32,097 bases of DNA from JAUZPB01 sp037140715 (GTDB taxonomy: Bacteria > Bacteroidota > Ignavibacteria > Ignavibacteriales > SURF-24). Under the pieces are notes generated by a model. The model made no database searches. It was not told the DNA's origin and saw only the letters and a list, made by a program, of their open reading frames with translations. Both the position numbers and the translations under genes were made by a program. Positions 1-7,800 of the stretch are shown here, piece by piece. The stretch spans positions 1-32,097 of the forward strand of contig JBAXDX010000027.1 in NCBI GenBank assembly GCA_037140715.1. Reading direction: 5' to 3'. How positions within the stretch are numbered: position 1 is the stretch's first letter; each line of letters opens with the position of its first letter.

Positions 1-82
1 CCGATTGACCCGTGACGCTCTCATGAGGTACTTGGAGTTTTCCGATTGACCCGTGGGGATTTTATGAAATACTCGGGATGTT
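1..82. repeat. Two copies of a 41-bp direct repeat at the window edge
   Basis: The 14-mer CCGATTGACCCGTG occurs at 1-14 and again at 42-55, exactly 41 bp apart. The following bases are similar but diverged: both copies carry a TCATGAGGTAC/TTATGAAATAC type word. The array may continue to the left outside the window. Because 41 is not a multiple of three it is unlikely to be coding. Confidence 0.6.
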
Positions 83-359
83 CCCCAATGCTGTCAGGTT
101 AACGCGTGGTGTGTGTGAATTTCTGTTTCGTTCGTTTCATTTTTCCCCGATGGGCGGGCTGCCCATCGCTAACATATAACGCCCCTTCAGGGCTTCGATG
201 TGTCGGGAATTGGTAATTTATTATTTGCGTTTGCCCTGAAAGGGCATAATATAACAGCACAGGGCATCCGCCCTGTGAAAATGAATACCCCCGATAACCC
301 CAAAAGCCCTGAAAGGGCGCAATAAAAGTTTTCTGTCTTAACCTGACAACATTGCGGGG
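83..359. repeat. Small inverted-repeat-bounded element with GCCCTGAAAGGGC hairpins (REP/MITE-like)
   Basis: The element is bounded by an imperfect inverted repeat of about 20 bp: AATGCTGTCAGGTTAA at 87-102 and TTAACCTGACAACATT at 338-353, each followed outward by a C/G run. Inside lie several short hairpins: GATGGGC/GCCCATC near 148-166, GCCC/GGGC near 181-193, GCCCT/AGGGC near 234-246, CAGGGC/GCCCTG near 261-278, and GCCCT/AGGGC near 306-318. No transposase is encoded. Modules of this kind are frequent between genes in Bacteroidota-related genomes. That it is mobilised by a REP-associated tyrosine transposase elsewhere in the genome is an inference. It fills the gene-free stretch before the first kinase. 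Confidence 0.6.
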
Positions 360-381
360 TATCCGGGTTATACGCGCGGAA

Positions 382-1491
382 TTATTCGTCCTTAACAAGG
401 TGACTGTCATTAAAATACACAGAAAAACATGACCCTTTGCCTTTCTGACTTTTTACTTCAAGACGCAGATTATTTATATCACAGTATTTTTTAACCAAAG
501 CAAGACCAAGACCGTTGCCGTCGTAACTGCGGGTGTATCCCTGTGTTTCCTGTGTAAAAGGCTTAAATAAACGCGGTAGATAGTCTTCCGATATACCAAT
601 GCCTGTATCTTCAACCTCAAAAAGCAGGGAATTATTTACATTAACCAGCCGGACAGTTACCGAGCCTTCGTCCGTGAATTTCATGGCATTGTCAATAAGG
701 TTTACGAATACCTGGTTTACCAGGTATTCATCGGTCTGCACAAAGATGTTCTTTTCCGGCAGTTCACAGGTAAGTTCAAGCTCTTTGGCAGTTGCCTGAT
801 ACTTATAATCCCTGATAATATTAACAATACTCTGACTGAGATTAATCTTATCAATATGAAGTTCATAAGCACCGCTTTGCAACTGAGCCATATTAAGTAT
901 TAAGTCAATCGTGCGTATAAGCCTGTGCCCTGCCATTGCAGTCATGCTGTGATATGTTTCTATATCTTCATTTGAACCATGCTGAAGTTCTTCATACATT
1001 AAACCGGTAAAATTAAGAATTGTATTTATGGGAGTCCTGATTTCATGTGAAATCTGCGCAAGGAATTCCGACTTAAGCTTATCGGACTGTTCGGCTTTGT
1101 CTTTGGCAGATAAAAGCTCCTGCTCAATGCTCTTTTTGTCGGTCATATCCTCGATAGTGCCTTCGTAGCAGATAATGCTGCCTTCATTATCTCGCATAAC
1201 GTGCGCGTTCTCCCTGACATATAATTCTTTTTTATCTTTCGTAATAAGAACAGTCTCTTCGACAAAACTATTTTTATGCTCAAACTCATTGAAGGAATAC
1301 TGAAGCCCGCGCTTATGATAACGCCCGCGGTTACTGTCTTTATGACTGCTTAGTTCTTCAAATGAGTCATAGCCGAGCATTCTGACAAGGACAGGGATTA
1401 GCCATAAGAAATTTGCCGTCAGGGGAAGCATGGTAGATGCCGATAGGAGCATTTTCAAACAGTTGCCGGTAACGCTTTTCACTCGCAACAA
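382..1491 (-). CDS. Sensor histidine kinase, C-terminal part (PAS end, HisKA, HATPase), severed by a frameshift
   Basis: This frame holds the end of a PAS domain (LVRMLGYDSFEEL through IICYEGTIEDMTDKK), a dimerisation/phosphoacceptor HisKA domain (H-box SHEIRTPINTILNF) and a HATPase_c domain with N-box NLIDNAMKFT, G1 DTGIGIS and G2 GNGLGLALVKK. All catalytic kinase motifs are intact. The first ~30 residues of the open frame are out-of-frame translation; true homology starts near 1395, where it continues the PAS domain left unfinished by the upstream frame (1367-2185). No separate start codon with a ribosome site is visible. As the sequence stands this half would only be made by frameshifting. 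A single base too many around 1394-1396 explains everything: pseudogene, sequencing error or a real recoding site. No response regulator is encoded beside it. Confidence 0.8.
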   Translation of the reverse strand: MLRVKSVTGNCLKMLLSASTMLPLTANFLWLIPVLVRMLGYDSFEELSSHKDSNRGRYHKRGLQYSFNEFEHKNSFVEETVLITKDKKELYVRENAHVMRDNEGSIICYEGTIEDMTDKKSIEQELLSAKDKAEQSDKLKSEFLAQISHEIRTPINTILNFTGLMYEELQHGSNEDIETYHSMTAMAGHRLIRTIDLILNMAQLQSGAYELHIDKINLSQSIVNIIRDYKYQATAKELELTCELPEKNIFVQTDEYLVNQVFVNLIDNAMKFTDEGSVTVRLVNVNNSLLFEVEDTGIGISEDYLPRLFKPFTQETQGYTRSYDGNGLGLALVKKYCDINNLRLEVKSQKGKGSCFSVYFNDSHLVKDE

Positions 1492-2185
1492 GGTCAGCTT
1501 TTATCTGACCTGATTTAATTATACTTTCAAAATTCCACTTAAAAACAATAAGAATAAATAATAAGAAACATGATTCGGACAAGAATTTAGAGACTAACAG
1601 ATGATAACCCGCAAGCATAACGGACGTAGCAATTACAGCCGGAACAAATACCATGACAAGAAGTATCGCGTTCTCTTTTTTGCCACGCCTGTAATAGCGT
1701 ATAATGATTTTAACAATATATACAAGATAAAATATGCTGAACAGAACAAGAGGAATGAACCACACAGAGGACCGGGTTACGAAAGTTTCGAATCCATTGG
1801 AACCATCACCATTCGGATGTTTTCCAATAAAAGATAAGGCAACACCATAAGGACTGACCAGATTAATAATAAAGAAGACAGACAGCAATCCTAAACTGGC
1901 ATAAAACCACTTCTTAAAGCGAACCCTTGTCAGCAACTGCAGAAAGAAAGAGACCGTAGCGGTAAAGCATAATAAATTTGCGCTCTCTATCTTCTCCAAA
2001 AGAATCCATGCCTGCAAATCATGAGTATAATACTCCACGTATAATACACAGGTATTAATCACAATGGAAAGAGATATAAGGAAAAAATATACATTTAATT
2101 CCCGCTCATAATTCTTATATGCCAGGAAAAAACTAAGTATGGCACTAAAAACGAAAGCGCCCACCGCCATCTGTAAAATAATCAT
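1367..2185 (-). CDS. Sensor histidine kinase, N-terminal part (7TM sensor plus PAS start), severed by a frameshift
   Basis: The first ~220 residues form about seven hydrophobic helices, resembling the N-terminal 7TM sensor module of histidine kinases. A short linker (KADLVASEKRYRQLFENAP) then begins a PAS domain (GIYHASPDGKFLMANP). After NP the frame turns to CPCQNARL and stops, whereas the overlapping frame continues the PAS domain perfectly (PVLVRMLGYDS). Together with 382-1491 this would be one kinase of about 600 residues. The ATG start at 2185 begins directly with the first membrane helix; GGGAT lies about 10 bases upstream. It lies 216 bp downstream of a second kinase gene on the same strand. 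Confidence 0.8.
   Translation of the reverse strand: MIILQMAVGAFVFSAILSFFLAYKNYERELNVYFFLISLSIVINTCVLYVEYYTHDLQAWILLEKIESANLLCFTATVSFFLQLLTRVRFKKWFYASLGLLSVFFIINLVSPYGVALSFIGKHPNGDGSNGFETFVTRSSVWFIPLVLFSIFYLVYIVKIIIRYYRRGKKENAILLVMVFVPAVIATSVMLAGYHLLVSKFLSESCFLLFILIVFKWNFESIIKSGQIKADLVASEKRYRQLFENAPIGIYHASPDGKFLMANPCPCQNARL
1394..1396 (-). other. Frameshift site within the PAS domain
   Basis: On the minus strand the frame reads AAT CCC TGT CCT. Removing one C gives AAT CCT GTC CTT (N-P-V-L), which joins the two halves of the PAS domain in register (ANP-VLVRMLGY). The run is only three Cs, so classic long-homopolymer phase variation is not indicated. Confidence 0.75.
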
Positions 2186-2401
2186 GTTGAATTTATCCCA
2201 ATAATAATATTATTATTTTTACTTCTTTTTTATATCAGTTATCAACGGTGCATAAATCTGAAACAACGCGAAAAATTCTTAAAAGCAGAGGATATGGTTA
2301 TTTCTAAGATATATTTCAAATAAAACATAGCGATAATACTATTTTATTTAGAAAAGAGCAACGGGCAACGCTAAATTCCAAAAAAGAACGTAACAATACA
2401 A

Positions 2402-4444
2402 TTAAGCCACCGGATATACAGGCAACGTAAAGCTGAAAACACTGCCGTTGCCTGTCCGGCTGCTTACTTCTATTTTACCGCCCTGAATTTCAACCAGTTC
2501 TTTGCAGAGTATGAGTCCGAGTCCGGTGCCCTTTTCATTTTCCGTTCCCGGTGTTGTAACATTAACATCTTTTCTGAAAAGATTATCCATAACTTCCTGA
2601 CTCATGCCAACGCCGGTATCACTGACTTTAATTTCCATAAAGTCTTTATTATATCCGGCGGAAAAAGTAATCGTACCACCCTTAGGAGTAAACTTAATGG
2701 CATTGTTGATAAGATTTCTTAATATGGCGTTATACATATTCTTATCGGCTTTGACATACAGTCCGCGGGTGATATCTGTTTCGAGTTCAATTTCTTTCAG
2801 CCACGCCGCCTGCATAAGGAGGCCGAAGGATTCCTCCATATCAGAGCTGACTGACAATTTCTCCGGTCTGAAATTATAGGCTCCACGCTGAACATTGGCC
2901 CATTCGAGCAGATTCTGCAGAAGATCGTATGCGTTCCTCGCGGTGGATTTGATATGAGTCATCATATCTTTGGACTGCTCGATATCCCCCTCGTCAAGCA
3001 TTTCGGTTATAACCTCCCCTATTCCTATAAGTGAGTTAAAGGGACTGCGAAGATCATGGGCAATTATGGAGAAAAGTTTATCCTTGGTAGCATTAACAGC
3101 TTTAAGTTCACGTTGCGCAGAATGATGGGCATCAATTTCAGCATTCAGGCGCAAAATGGTTTCCTGAAGCTGGTTCGTTCTTTCCTCAACTTTGAGTTCG
3201 AGACTGCCGGACAGAGTTTCAAGCTCAGAACAAAGCTCAACCGACCGCTGATAGGCTTCCCCCTGCTCCCAGGCAAGCATGAGGAATATAAAAATATTTG
3301 TAATGAACATCAGATACGGTAGCAGAAGCGCGTAGGGCTTAACACCAAGTACTGTCAGATAATGATAATCATGGGCGAAAAAAAAGAGTGTGCTAAATCT
3401 GAGGACAAAAAGCAAAGCCGAGTATTTGCCCGGTTTTTTAATCAGAAAGAGAATACATACTACAATGTTTAACAAATTTACAGGAATAAAAATACAGGTC
3501 GAAACAAAAACAAACACCTGTAATATCGCAGATAAATCAGACTGAAACAGCAGAATAATAACAGGGAATGAGAATACAAGATAGGTAATTTTTCTGTAAA
3601 CGTCTTTATATTTAAGTATATTCGAGAATTCCATGATAAAAATGAAGCCATACATAGAAACAAAGCAGTATGCAATTTTAGATATCTTCTCATGAATCAT
3701 TATGTCCGCATAATCAAACGAAAAGGCATTGTTGAACTGTGAAACTGACAGCGCGAGGTTCAGCAGGGCGAAGTAGAGATAGTAACTGATGTCATACCGT
3801 CTCCTTGTCAGATGAAGCTGCAGGAAATAGAAGAATGAGATCAGACAGAATACAAAGACGGCAAAGGCAAAGTTCGGTCCGAGTAAATTGCGCCAGAATT
3901 CATCATGGGAGGCTTCATTTACACCGGTAATAAAGGGACGGGCAAATGGACGGAGCGTTTCGCCATACTTCGGGTAAAGCTGGAAAGCAATATGGTTAAT
4001 ACTGTCGGGATGATAATACAAAAGATCGGGAGGGAGAAAAACAGATACTGCTCTGTGCAGGCGGTTAGTATAACCGGACTGATAGTCTCCGCGTTTGCTG
4101 ATTAGTTTTCCATTAAGATAAATATTGGCAGGATATTCCATTGTCGGGGATAAAAGTGCGAGATATTCATCATTTTTTATACCGCGCAGTCTGAATCCGG
4201 CGGAAAGAGTAATCATCCTGTCTTTTTCAGGCAGTGCGCCGGGCAGTCTGCCCCAGGCATAAGGAGTAAACTTTGCATAGTTCTCATGCGGACTTACATG
4301 AGCGCCGGGAGCAAAGGGACTTTCGAGAGAGCGGAAATCGGGATAAAGTCTATTGTTAGAACTGGTCAGAACAGGCTGAGCCTGCAAAATTCCAATAAAA
4401 AGTACAAAACAGGAAAAGAATGCCAGGTATTTAGAACTACCCAC
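2402..4444 (-). CDS. 7TM-sensor histidine kinase
   Basis: A 680-aa membrane sensor kinase. A signal peptide (YLAFFSCFVLFIGILQAQ) is followed by an extracytoplasmic region of about 160 residues (to ~190), about seven transmembrane helices (~190-395), a coiled coil (ELETLSGSLELKVEERTNQL and on), HisKA (SIIAHDLRSPFNSLIG, phospho-His near residue 463) and HATPase_c (LRNLINNAIKFTPKGG; DTGVGMS; GTGLGLILCKEL). The arrangement matches 7TM-DISM type receptors, which commonly sense extracellular carbohydrates or other ligands; the ligand here is unknown. The start is GTG at 4444 with GGGAGG six bases upstream. A hexanucleotide microsatellite lies 67 bp upstream. No receiver domain or neighbouring regulator is present, so its partner must be encoded elsewhere. 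Confidence 0.92.
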   Translation of the reverse strand: MGSSKYLAFFSCFVLFIGILQAQPVLTSSNNRLYPDFRSLESPFAPGAHVSPHENYAKFTPYAWGRLPGALPEKDRMITLSAGFRLRGIKNDEYLALLSPTMEYPANIYLNGKLISKRGDYQSGYTNRLHRAVSVFLPPDLLYYHPDSINHIAFQLYPKYGETLRPFARPFITGVNEASHDEFWRNLLGPNFAFAVFVFCLISFFYFLQLHLTRRRYDISYYLYFALLNLALSVSQFNNAFSFDYADIMIHEKISKIAYCFVSMYGFIFIMEFSNILKYKDVYRKITYLVFSFPVIILLFQSDLSAILQVFVFVSTCIFIPVNLLNIVVCILFLIKKPGKYSALLFVLRFSTLFFFAHDYHYLTVLGVKPYALLLPYLMFITNIFIFLMLAWEQGEAYQRSVELCSELETLSGSLELKVEERTNQLQETILRLNAEIDAHHSAQRELKAVNATKDKLFSIIAHDLRSPFNSLIGIGEVITEMLDEGDIEQSKDMMTHIKSTARNAYDLLQNLLEWANVQRGAYNFRPEKLSVSSDMEESFGLLMQAAWLKEIELETDITRGLYVKADKNMYNAILRNLINNAIKFTPKGGTITFSAGYNKDFMEIKVSDTGVGMSQEVMDNLFRKDVNVTTPGTENEKGTGLGLILCKELVEIQGGKIEVSSRTGNGSVFSFTLPVYPVA

Positions 4445-4510
4445 TATAACCCTCCCGCCTGATGATAAAAAAAACTTAAAAAAAGGACATACGGCAAATT
4501 TTCCTTCTTA

Positions 4511-4558
4511 TATCATAATCATAATCATAATCATAATCATAATCATAATCATAATCAT
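4511..4558. repeat. Hexanucleotide microsatellite (ATAATC)n, about 7-8 copies
   Basis: Perfect tandem hexamers ATAATC run for about 48 bp, ending in a T-tract at 4558-4566. They lie in the 5' untranslated or promoter region of the minus-strand kinase gene that starts at 4444 (there they read GATTAT). Copy-number change would alter promoter or leader spacing without touching the protein. Confidence 0.9.
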
Positions 4559-4566
4559 TTTTTTTT

Positions 4567-4936
4567 AGAAAGCACATTTTACACTAATAACTTTGATAGT
4601 TGCAAATTTTATAGTAAAATATTGCTTGACTTGTTAGAGGGACGATAGACTCCTCTACATAATTTAATATAGATTAAATTATAATTAAAAATTAGTTAAT
4701 TTTTAATACGTAATAAACAAGTTTGTTAATTGTAATTAGAAAAAAACCTTTTTTTCTAAGAACCTTGTTTATAATAAAGCAGGTTTATTAAATAGAGACC
4801 TGTCAGTTATTTAATACAAAGATAACCAAATAAATAACCAAATGCAAATAATAAAATCAGCTTGCTATGTTGATACATTCTTTAATTCGCAATATTTTTC
4901 TGCGGGACCGGCAGGCGGAACGATCTTAAATATTTA
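4567..4936. other. AT-rich intergenic stretch without a recognisable gene
   Basis: Very AT-rich DNA. Visible structure: a six-base stem TAGAGG/CCTCTA with an 11-base loop (4635-4657), and a more GC-rich island around 4902-4924. On the minus strand a 20-codon open stretch reads KIVPPAGPAEKYCELKNVST between stops (ending near 4866), which could be a relic of coding sequence. A plus-strand reading from 4841 gives a 32-codon frame without a ribosome site; I do not call it. Confidence 0.5.
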
Positions 4937-5002
4937 TTAACTATAACCGGGGTCAGGCATAAGCTTATAAAAAACATCCGGATATTCTTTATTAAGTTTC
5001 AT
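4937..5002 (-). pseudogene. Remnant resembling the N-terminus of the adjacent hypothetical gene
   Basis: A minus-strand ATG at 5002 gives MKLNKEYPDVFYKLM followed by six more codons and a stop. This matches the first residues of the neighbouring 217-aa protein (MKLSKKDSDLFYRLM), with 9 of 15 identical and several conservative changes. The resemblance ends abruptly after that. The frame is open upstream to about 5065. It has no clear ribosome-binding site. It is best read as a decayed copy of the same gene family lying just downstream of the intact gene; a tiny functional peptide is less likely. Confidence 0.45.
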
Positions 5003-5089
5003 CTTATATATATCAGAAACATTTTTACAATTATGCTGTTTAAGGACGGATATTACTAATTCAGATTACATTCATTCGATACAAGGCAT

Positions 5090-5743
5090 TTAAAAGCGGG
5101 TTCGGTCAGGCTTGAAATCACGGGCACCCCAGTTATTGTTAACAACTGGTTTAGCAACATTTGTTGCCTGAATAAGATTAGATACAGAGTTACCTGAATC
5201 AAGTGACATGATTATCGTATTGTTTTCCCTGGCATAAATATAGTCCTGCTTTAAAGCTTCGTGTGTAGCAAGAGTAAAGCCAACATCATAAGTATCAAAA
5301 ACCCCGTCATATACTATACATCCCTTGAATGGCAACAGTACGGCTTTTACCAGAATAGGCAGGGACTTTTTATAATAGACTTCATCAATACCATTGCTGA
5401 TACCCAGTACAGCATAAACATTATGTTCATTGCCTATTAAAAGTGTATAATCCTTCATATACCGGTAGATAAAAAAGCCATACATAATAAACCTTCCCCA
5501 TCCGTTGATAATCTCCAGTTCATCCGGAGGAAATTTTTCAGGGTTCTCTTGGACAAAGTTGTTGATAAACCGCGGATTTTCCCATAGTGCGTTACGCACG
5601 GTAAGCTTTGATTTCTCATGGAATTTTCTAAATTTTTCCATAGTATCAATATACGGGATAATCTTCAACTGTTTATTTACGTACGCCTGCAGCCCTGACA
5701 TAAGCCTGTAAAAAAGATCCGAGTCTTTTTTGCTAAGTTTCAT
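5090..5743 (-). CDS. Conserved hypothetical protein, 217 aa
   Basis: I do not recognise an assigned function. The protein is soluble, with no signal peptide or convincing membrane segment. The first half is helical and charged (LFYRLMSGLQAYVNKQLKI; RNALWENPRFINNFVQENP; ELEIINGWGRFIMYGFFIYRYMKDYTLLI). The second half looks alpha/beta and contains VYAVLGISNGIDEV, LPILVKAVLLPFKGCIVYDG and TYDVGFTLATHEALKQDYIYA. The pattern LPxxVKAVLLPFKGxIVYDG is one I associate with a widespread family of uncharacterised bacterial proteins, some annotated near pRiA4b ORF-3/SEC-C proteins; that link is from memory and tentative. The start ATG at 5743 has GGAG about nine bases upstream. It is divergent from rmuC with a 245-bp shared upstream region, and a remnant of a related N-terminus lies just downstream. 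Confidence 0.8.
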   Translation of the reverse strand: MKLSKKDSDLFYRLMSGLQAYVNKQLKIIPYIDTMEKFRKFHEKSKLTVRNALWENPRFINNFVQENPEKFPPDELEIINGWGRFIMYGFFIYRYMKDYTLLIGNEHNVYAVLGISNGIDEVYYKKSLPILVKAVLLPFKGCIVYDGVFDTYDVGFTLATHEALKQDYIYARENNTIIMSLDSGNSVSNLIQATNVAKPVVNNNWGARDFKPDRTRF

Positions 5744-5988
5744 CCTGTTATCTCCAACATATTTATCTTTAAAGAATCAGTTTTTTTTATTTCATAAAAT
5801 TAACATTTTTTTAAATATTATAAAATAGGAATCTGCCTGTTTTTTTTTATATTGTGCTGTTAATTTATTATTATTGCCAAAATTAAGCGGTACATTTCGG
5901 TTAAAGCTTCCCAAAGCAGTACTGGTAAGGCTAAAATTAATCCGTGATGTATGATAATTTTCCTCTTAATTATCCTTTAGAGGTTGCA

Positions 5989-7563
5989 ATGAATCAAATA
6001 ATCCCTGTCCTGTTACTTTTAATAAGTATTTTTTCTCTGCTATTAATACTTTACATTCTGTTCAGACAAAAAAGCAGCTCTTTGGATAATACTGTTTTGG
6101 AAAAAAATCTTACTGATTACTTCTATAGAATAGAGAAGACAGTAAAAGATGAATCGCTTCGAAACCGGGAAGAAGCTTCGCTGAATGCAAAAATATCGAG
6201 AGAAGAATTAACTTCCTCGTTCAACAAATTCGGAGAGTCGCTGTTCAGCAGGTTTATGGATATTTCAAATATGCAGAAGTCGCAGCTTGAATCATTCAGT
6301 CTTAACCTTACAAACCTTTCCAACAGCATTGAGAAAAAGCTGGAGCATTTCAGGCAGGCAACTGACACAAAACTTCAAAATTTTCAGGCTGAACAGGGTA
6401 ACTCGGCGAAACAGGCACGCGAAGAGCTGGCTAATTCGCTTAAAGCCGTTACTGAAATACTTATTAAACAGCTTTCAGAATCATCTTCCTTAATGAAAAA
6501 TGAAATCACTCTGTTTTCTGAGCAACTCGGCAGACTTACACAGTCAAACGAAACAAAACTTGACCAGTTGAAAGAAAAAGTTGAAGAGAAACTCGCTAAT
6601 ATTCAGGCGAATAATGATAAAAAACTTGAAGAGATGCGTTCGACCGTGGATGAAAAACTACATGCTACGCTCGAAAAACGGCTTGGTGAATCATTCAAAC
6701 TCGTAAGCGAACGCCTTGAACTTGTGCATAAGGGACTCGGAGAGATGCAAAGCCTGGCCGTTGGTGTCGGCGACCTGAAAAAAGCTCTGACTAATATAAA
6801 AACACGTGGAACCTGGGGTGAAGTCCAGCTCGGCAGTTTAATCGAGCAGATTTTAACACCGGAACAGTATTCAGTTAATATCGCTACAAAGAAAGGAAGC
6901 AACTGCGTTGTTGAGTATGCGGTTAAAATGCCCGGACGCTCGAAAGAATTTGATGAAGTCCTCTACCTCCCTATCGATGCAAAATTCCCGCTTGAAGATT
7001 ACCAGAGGCTTTGCGAAGCCCAGGATAATGCAAATGTAATAATGACAGAGGAAGCTCATAAAGCCCTTGAATACAGGATTAAGCAGGAAGCAAAGGATAT
7101 TTGCACGAAATACATCGACCCGCCCGGCACTACCGATTTTGCAATATTATTTCTGCCAACCGAGGGGCTGTATGCCGAAGTTTTAAGACGACCCGGTCTT
7201 TGTGATATTATCCAGAGGGAATCCAGAGTTATTGTAGCAGGTCCGACTACGCTGGCAGCAATTCTTAATGGGCTTCAGATGGGTTTCAGAACTCTGGCAA
7301 TTGAAAAGCGGTCAAGTGAGGTATGGAAACTGCTTAGCGCGATAAAAACAGATTTCGGCAGTTTCGGTGATATTCTGGACAAGACAAAGAAGAAGCTTCA
7401 GGAAGCAGGCAATACTATAGATACGGCATCGAAGGCTTCGCGCAGAATAGAGCGCAGGCTTAAAGACGTACAGGCGCTCCCCGCCGAAGCATCTGAAAGT
7501 TTTTTAACTGAAAATAATCAGACCAATATTAATACCGACCCGTCAGATTTGCAGTCATCATAA
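5989..7563 (+). CDS. rmuC: DNA recombination protein RmuC
   Basis: RmuC-family protein thought to limit rearrangements at inverted repeats; the core has a PD-(D/E)XK-like nuclease fold. An N-terminal membrane helix (IIPVLLLLISIFSLLLILYILF) is followed by a long coiled coil (about residues 25-260). The conserved RmuC domain then carries TRGTWGEVQLGSLIEQIL, LPIDAKFPLEDYQRL, FAILFLPTEGLYAEVL and VAGPTTLAAILNGLQMGF. A poorly conserved tail closes the protein. I chose ATG 5989 (524 aa) because AGAGG stands five bases upstream and the membrane helix begins at once. GTG/ATG codons at 5944/5947 in frame would add 15 residues without a ribosome site. It appears monocistronic. Confidence 0.95.
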   Translation: MNQIIPVLLLLISIFSLLLILYILFRQKSSSLDNTVLEKNLTDYFYRIEKTVKDESLRNREEASLNAKISREELTSSFNKFGESLFSRFMDISNMQKSQLESFSLNLTNLSNSIEKKLEHFRQATDTKLQNFQAEQGNSAKQAREELANSLKAVTEILIKQLSESSSLMKNEITLFSEQLGRLTQSNETKLDQLKEKVEEKLANIQANNDKKLEEMRSTVDEKLHATLEKRLGESFKLVSERLELVHKGLGEMQSLAVGVGDLKKALTNIKTRGTWGEVQLGSLIEQILTPEQYSVNIATKKGSNCVVEYAVKMPGRSKEFDEVLYLPIDAKFPLEDYQRLCEAQDNANVIMTEEAHKALEYRIKQEAKDICTKYIDPPGTTDFAILFLPTEGLYAEVLRRPGLCDIIQRESRVIVAGPTTLAAILNGLQMGFRTLAIEKRSSEVWKLLSAIKTDFGSFGDILDKTKKKLQEAGNTIDTASKASRRIERRLKDVQALPAEASESFLTENNQTNINTDPSDLQSS

Positions 7564-7687
7564 TGTTCTTTAATTCCTGATTATATTCTTACTCATTCTC
7601 CATGAAGCAGATATAGAGTATGAAAAAAACATATATATCCTCAGTCTGCCATTCAGAATTGTCATATTGCAGGAAAAAATTATAACT

Positions 7688-7715
7688 TTGACAATATGGT
7701 TAACAATATTATAAT
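7688..7715 (+). promoter_or_regulatory. Consensus sigma70-type promoter for rocA
   Basis: TTGACA (7688-7693) and TATAAT (7710-7715) are both perfect consensus hexamers separated by 16 bp. They sit about 85 bp upstream of the rocA start, predicting transcription from about 7722 and a leader of about 80 nt. This is an unusually strong match for a Bacteroidota-like genome. Confidence 0.65.
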
Positions 7716-7800
7716 CATCGGATTGCCTTTTTAAACCAAAATAAGTAACTTAGGCATAAATTTTTATCCCGTTAATACAAAAACCTCAGGAGAATTATAA

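Noticed and set aside
99..410. A 103-codon minus-strand open frame across the left-edge element
   Set aside because: It runs through the inverted repeats and the GC hairpins and has no ribosome site or protein-like composition; it is a by-product of the repeat element.
382..4444. The two kinases as a complete two-component system
   Set aside because: No response regulator or receiver domain is encoded in the window, so a full phosphorelay cannot be claimed here.
4841..4939. Plus-strand 32-codon ORF beginning MQIIKSACYVD
   Set aside because: No ribosome-binding site and low-complexity surroundings; the opposite-strand coding debris is at least as plausible.
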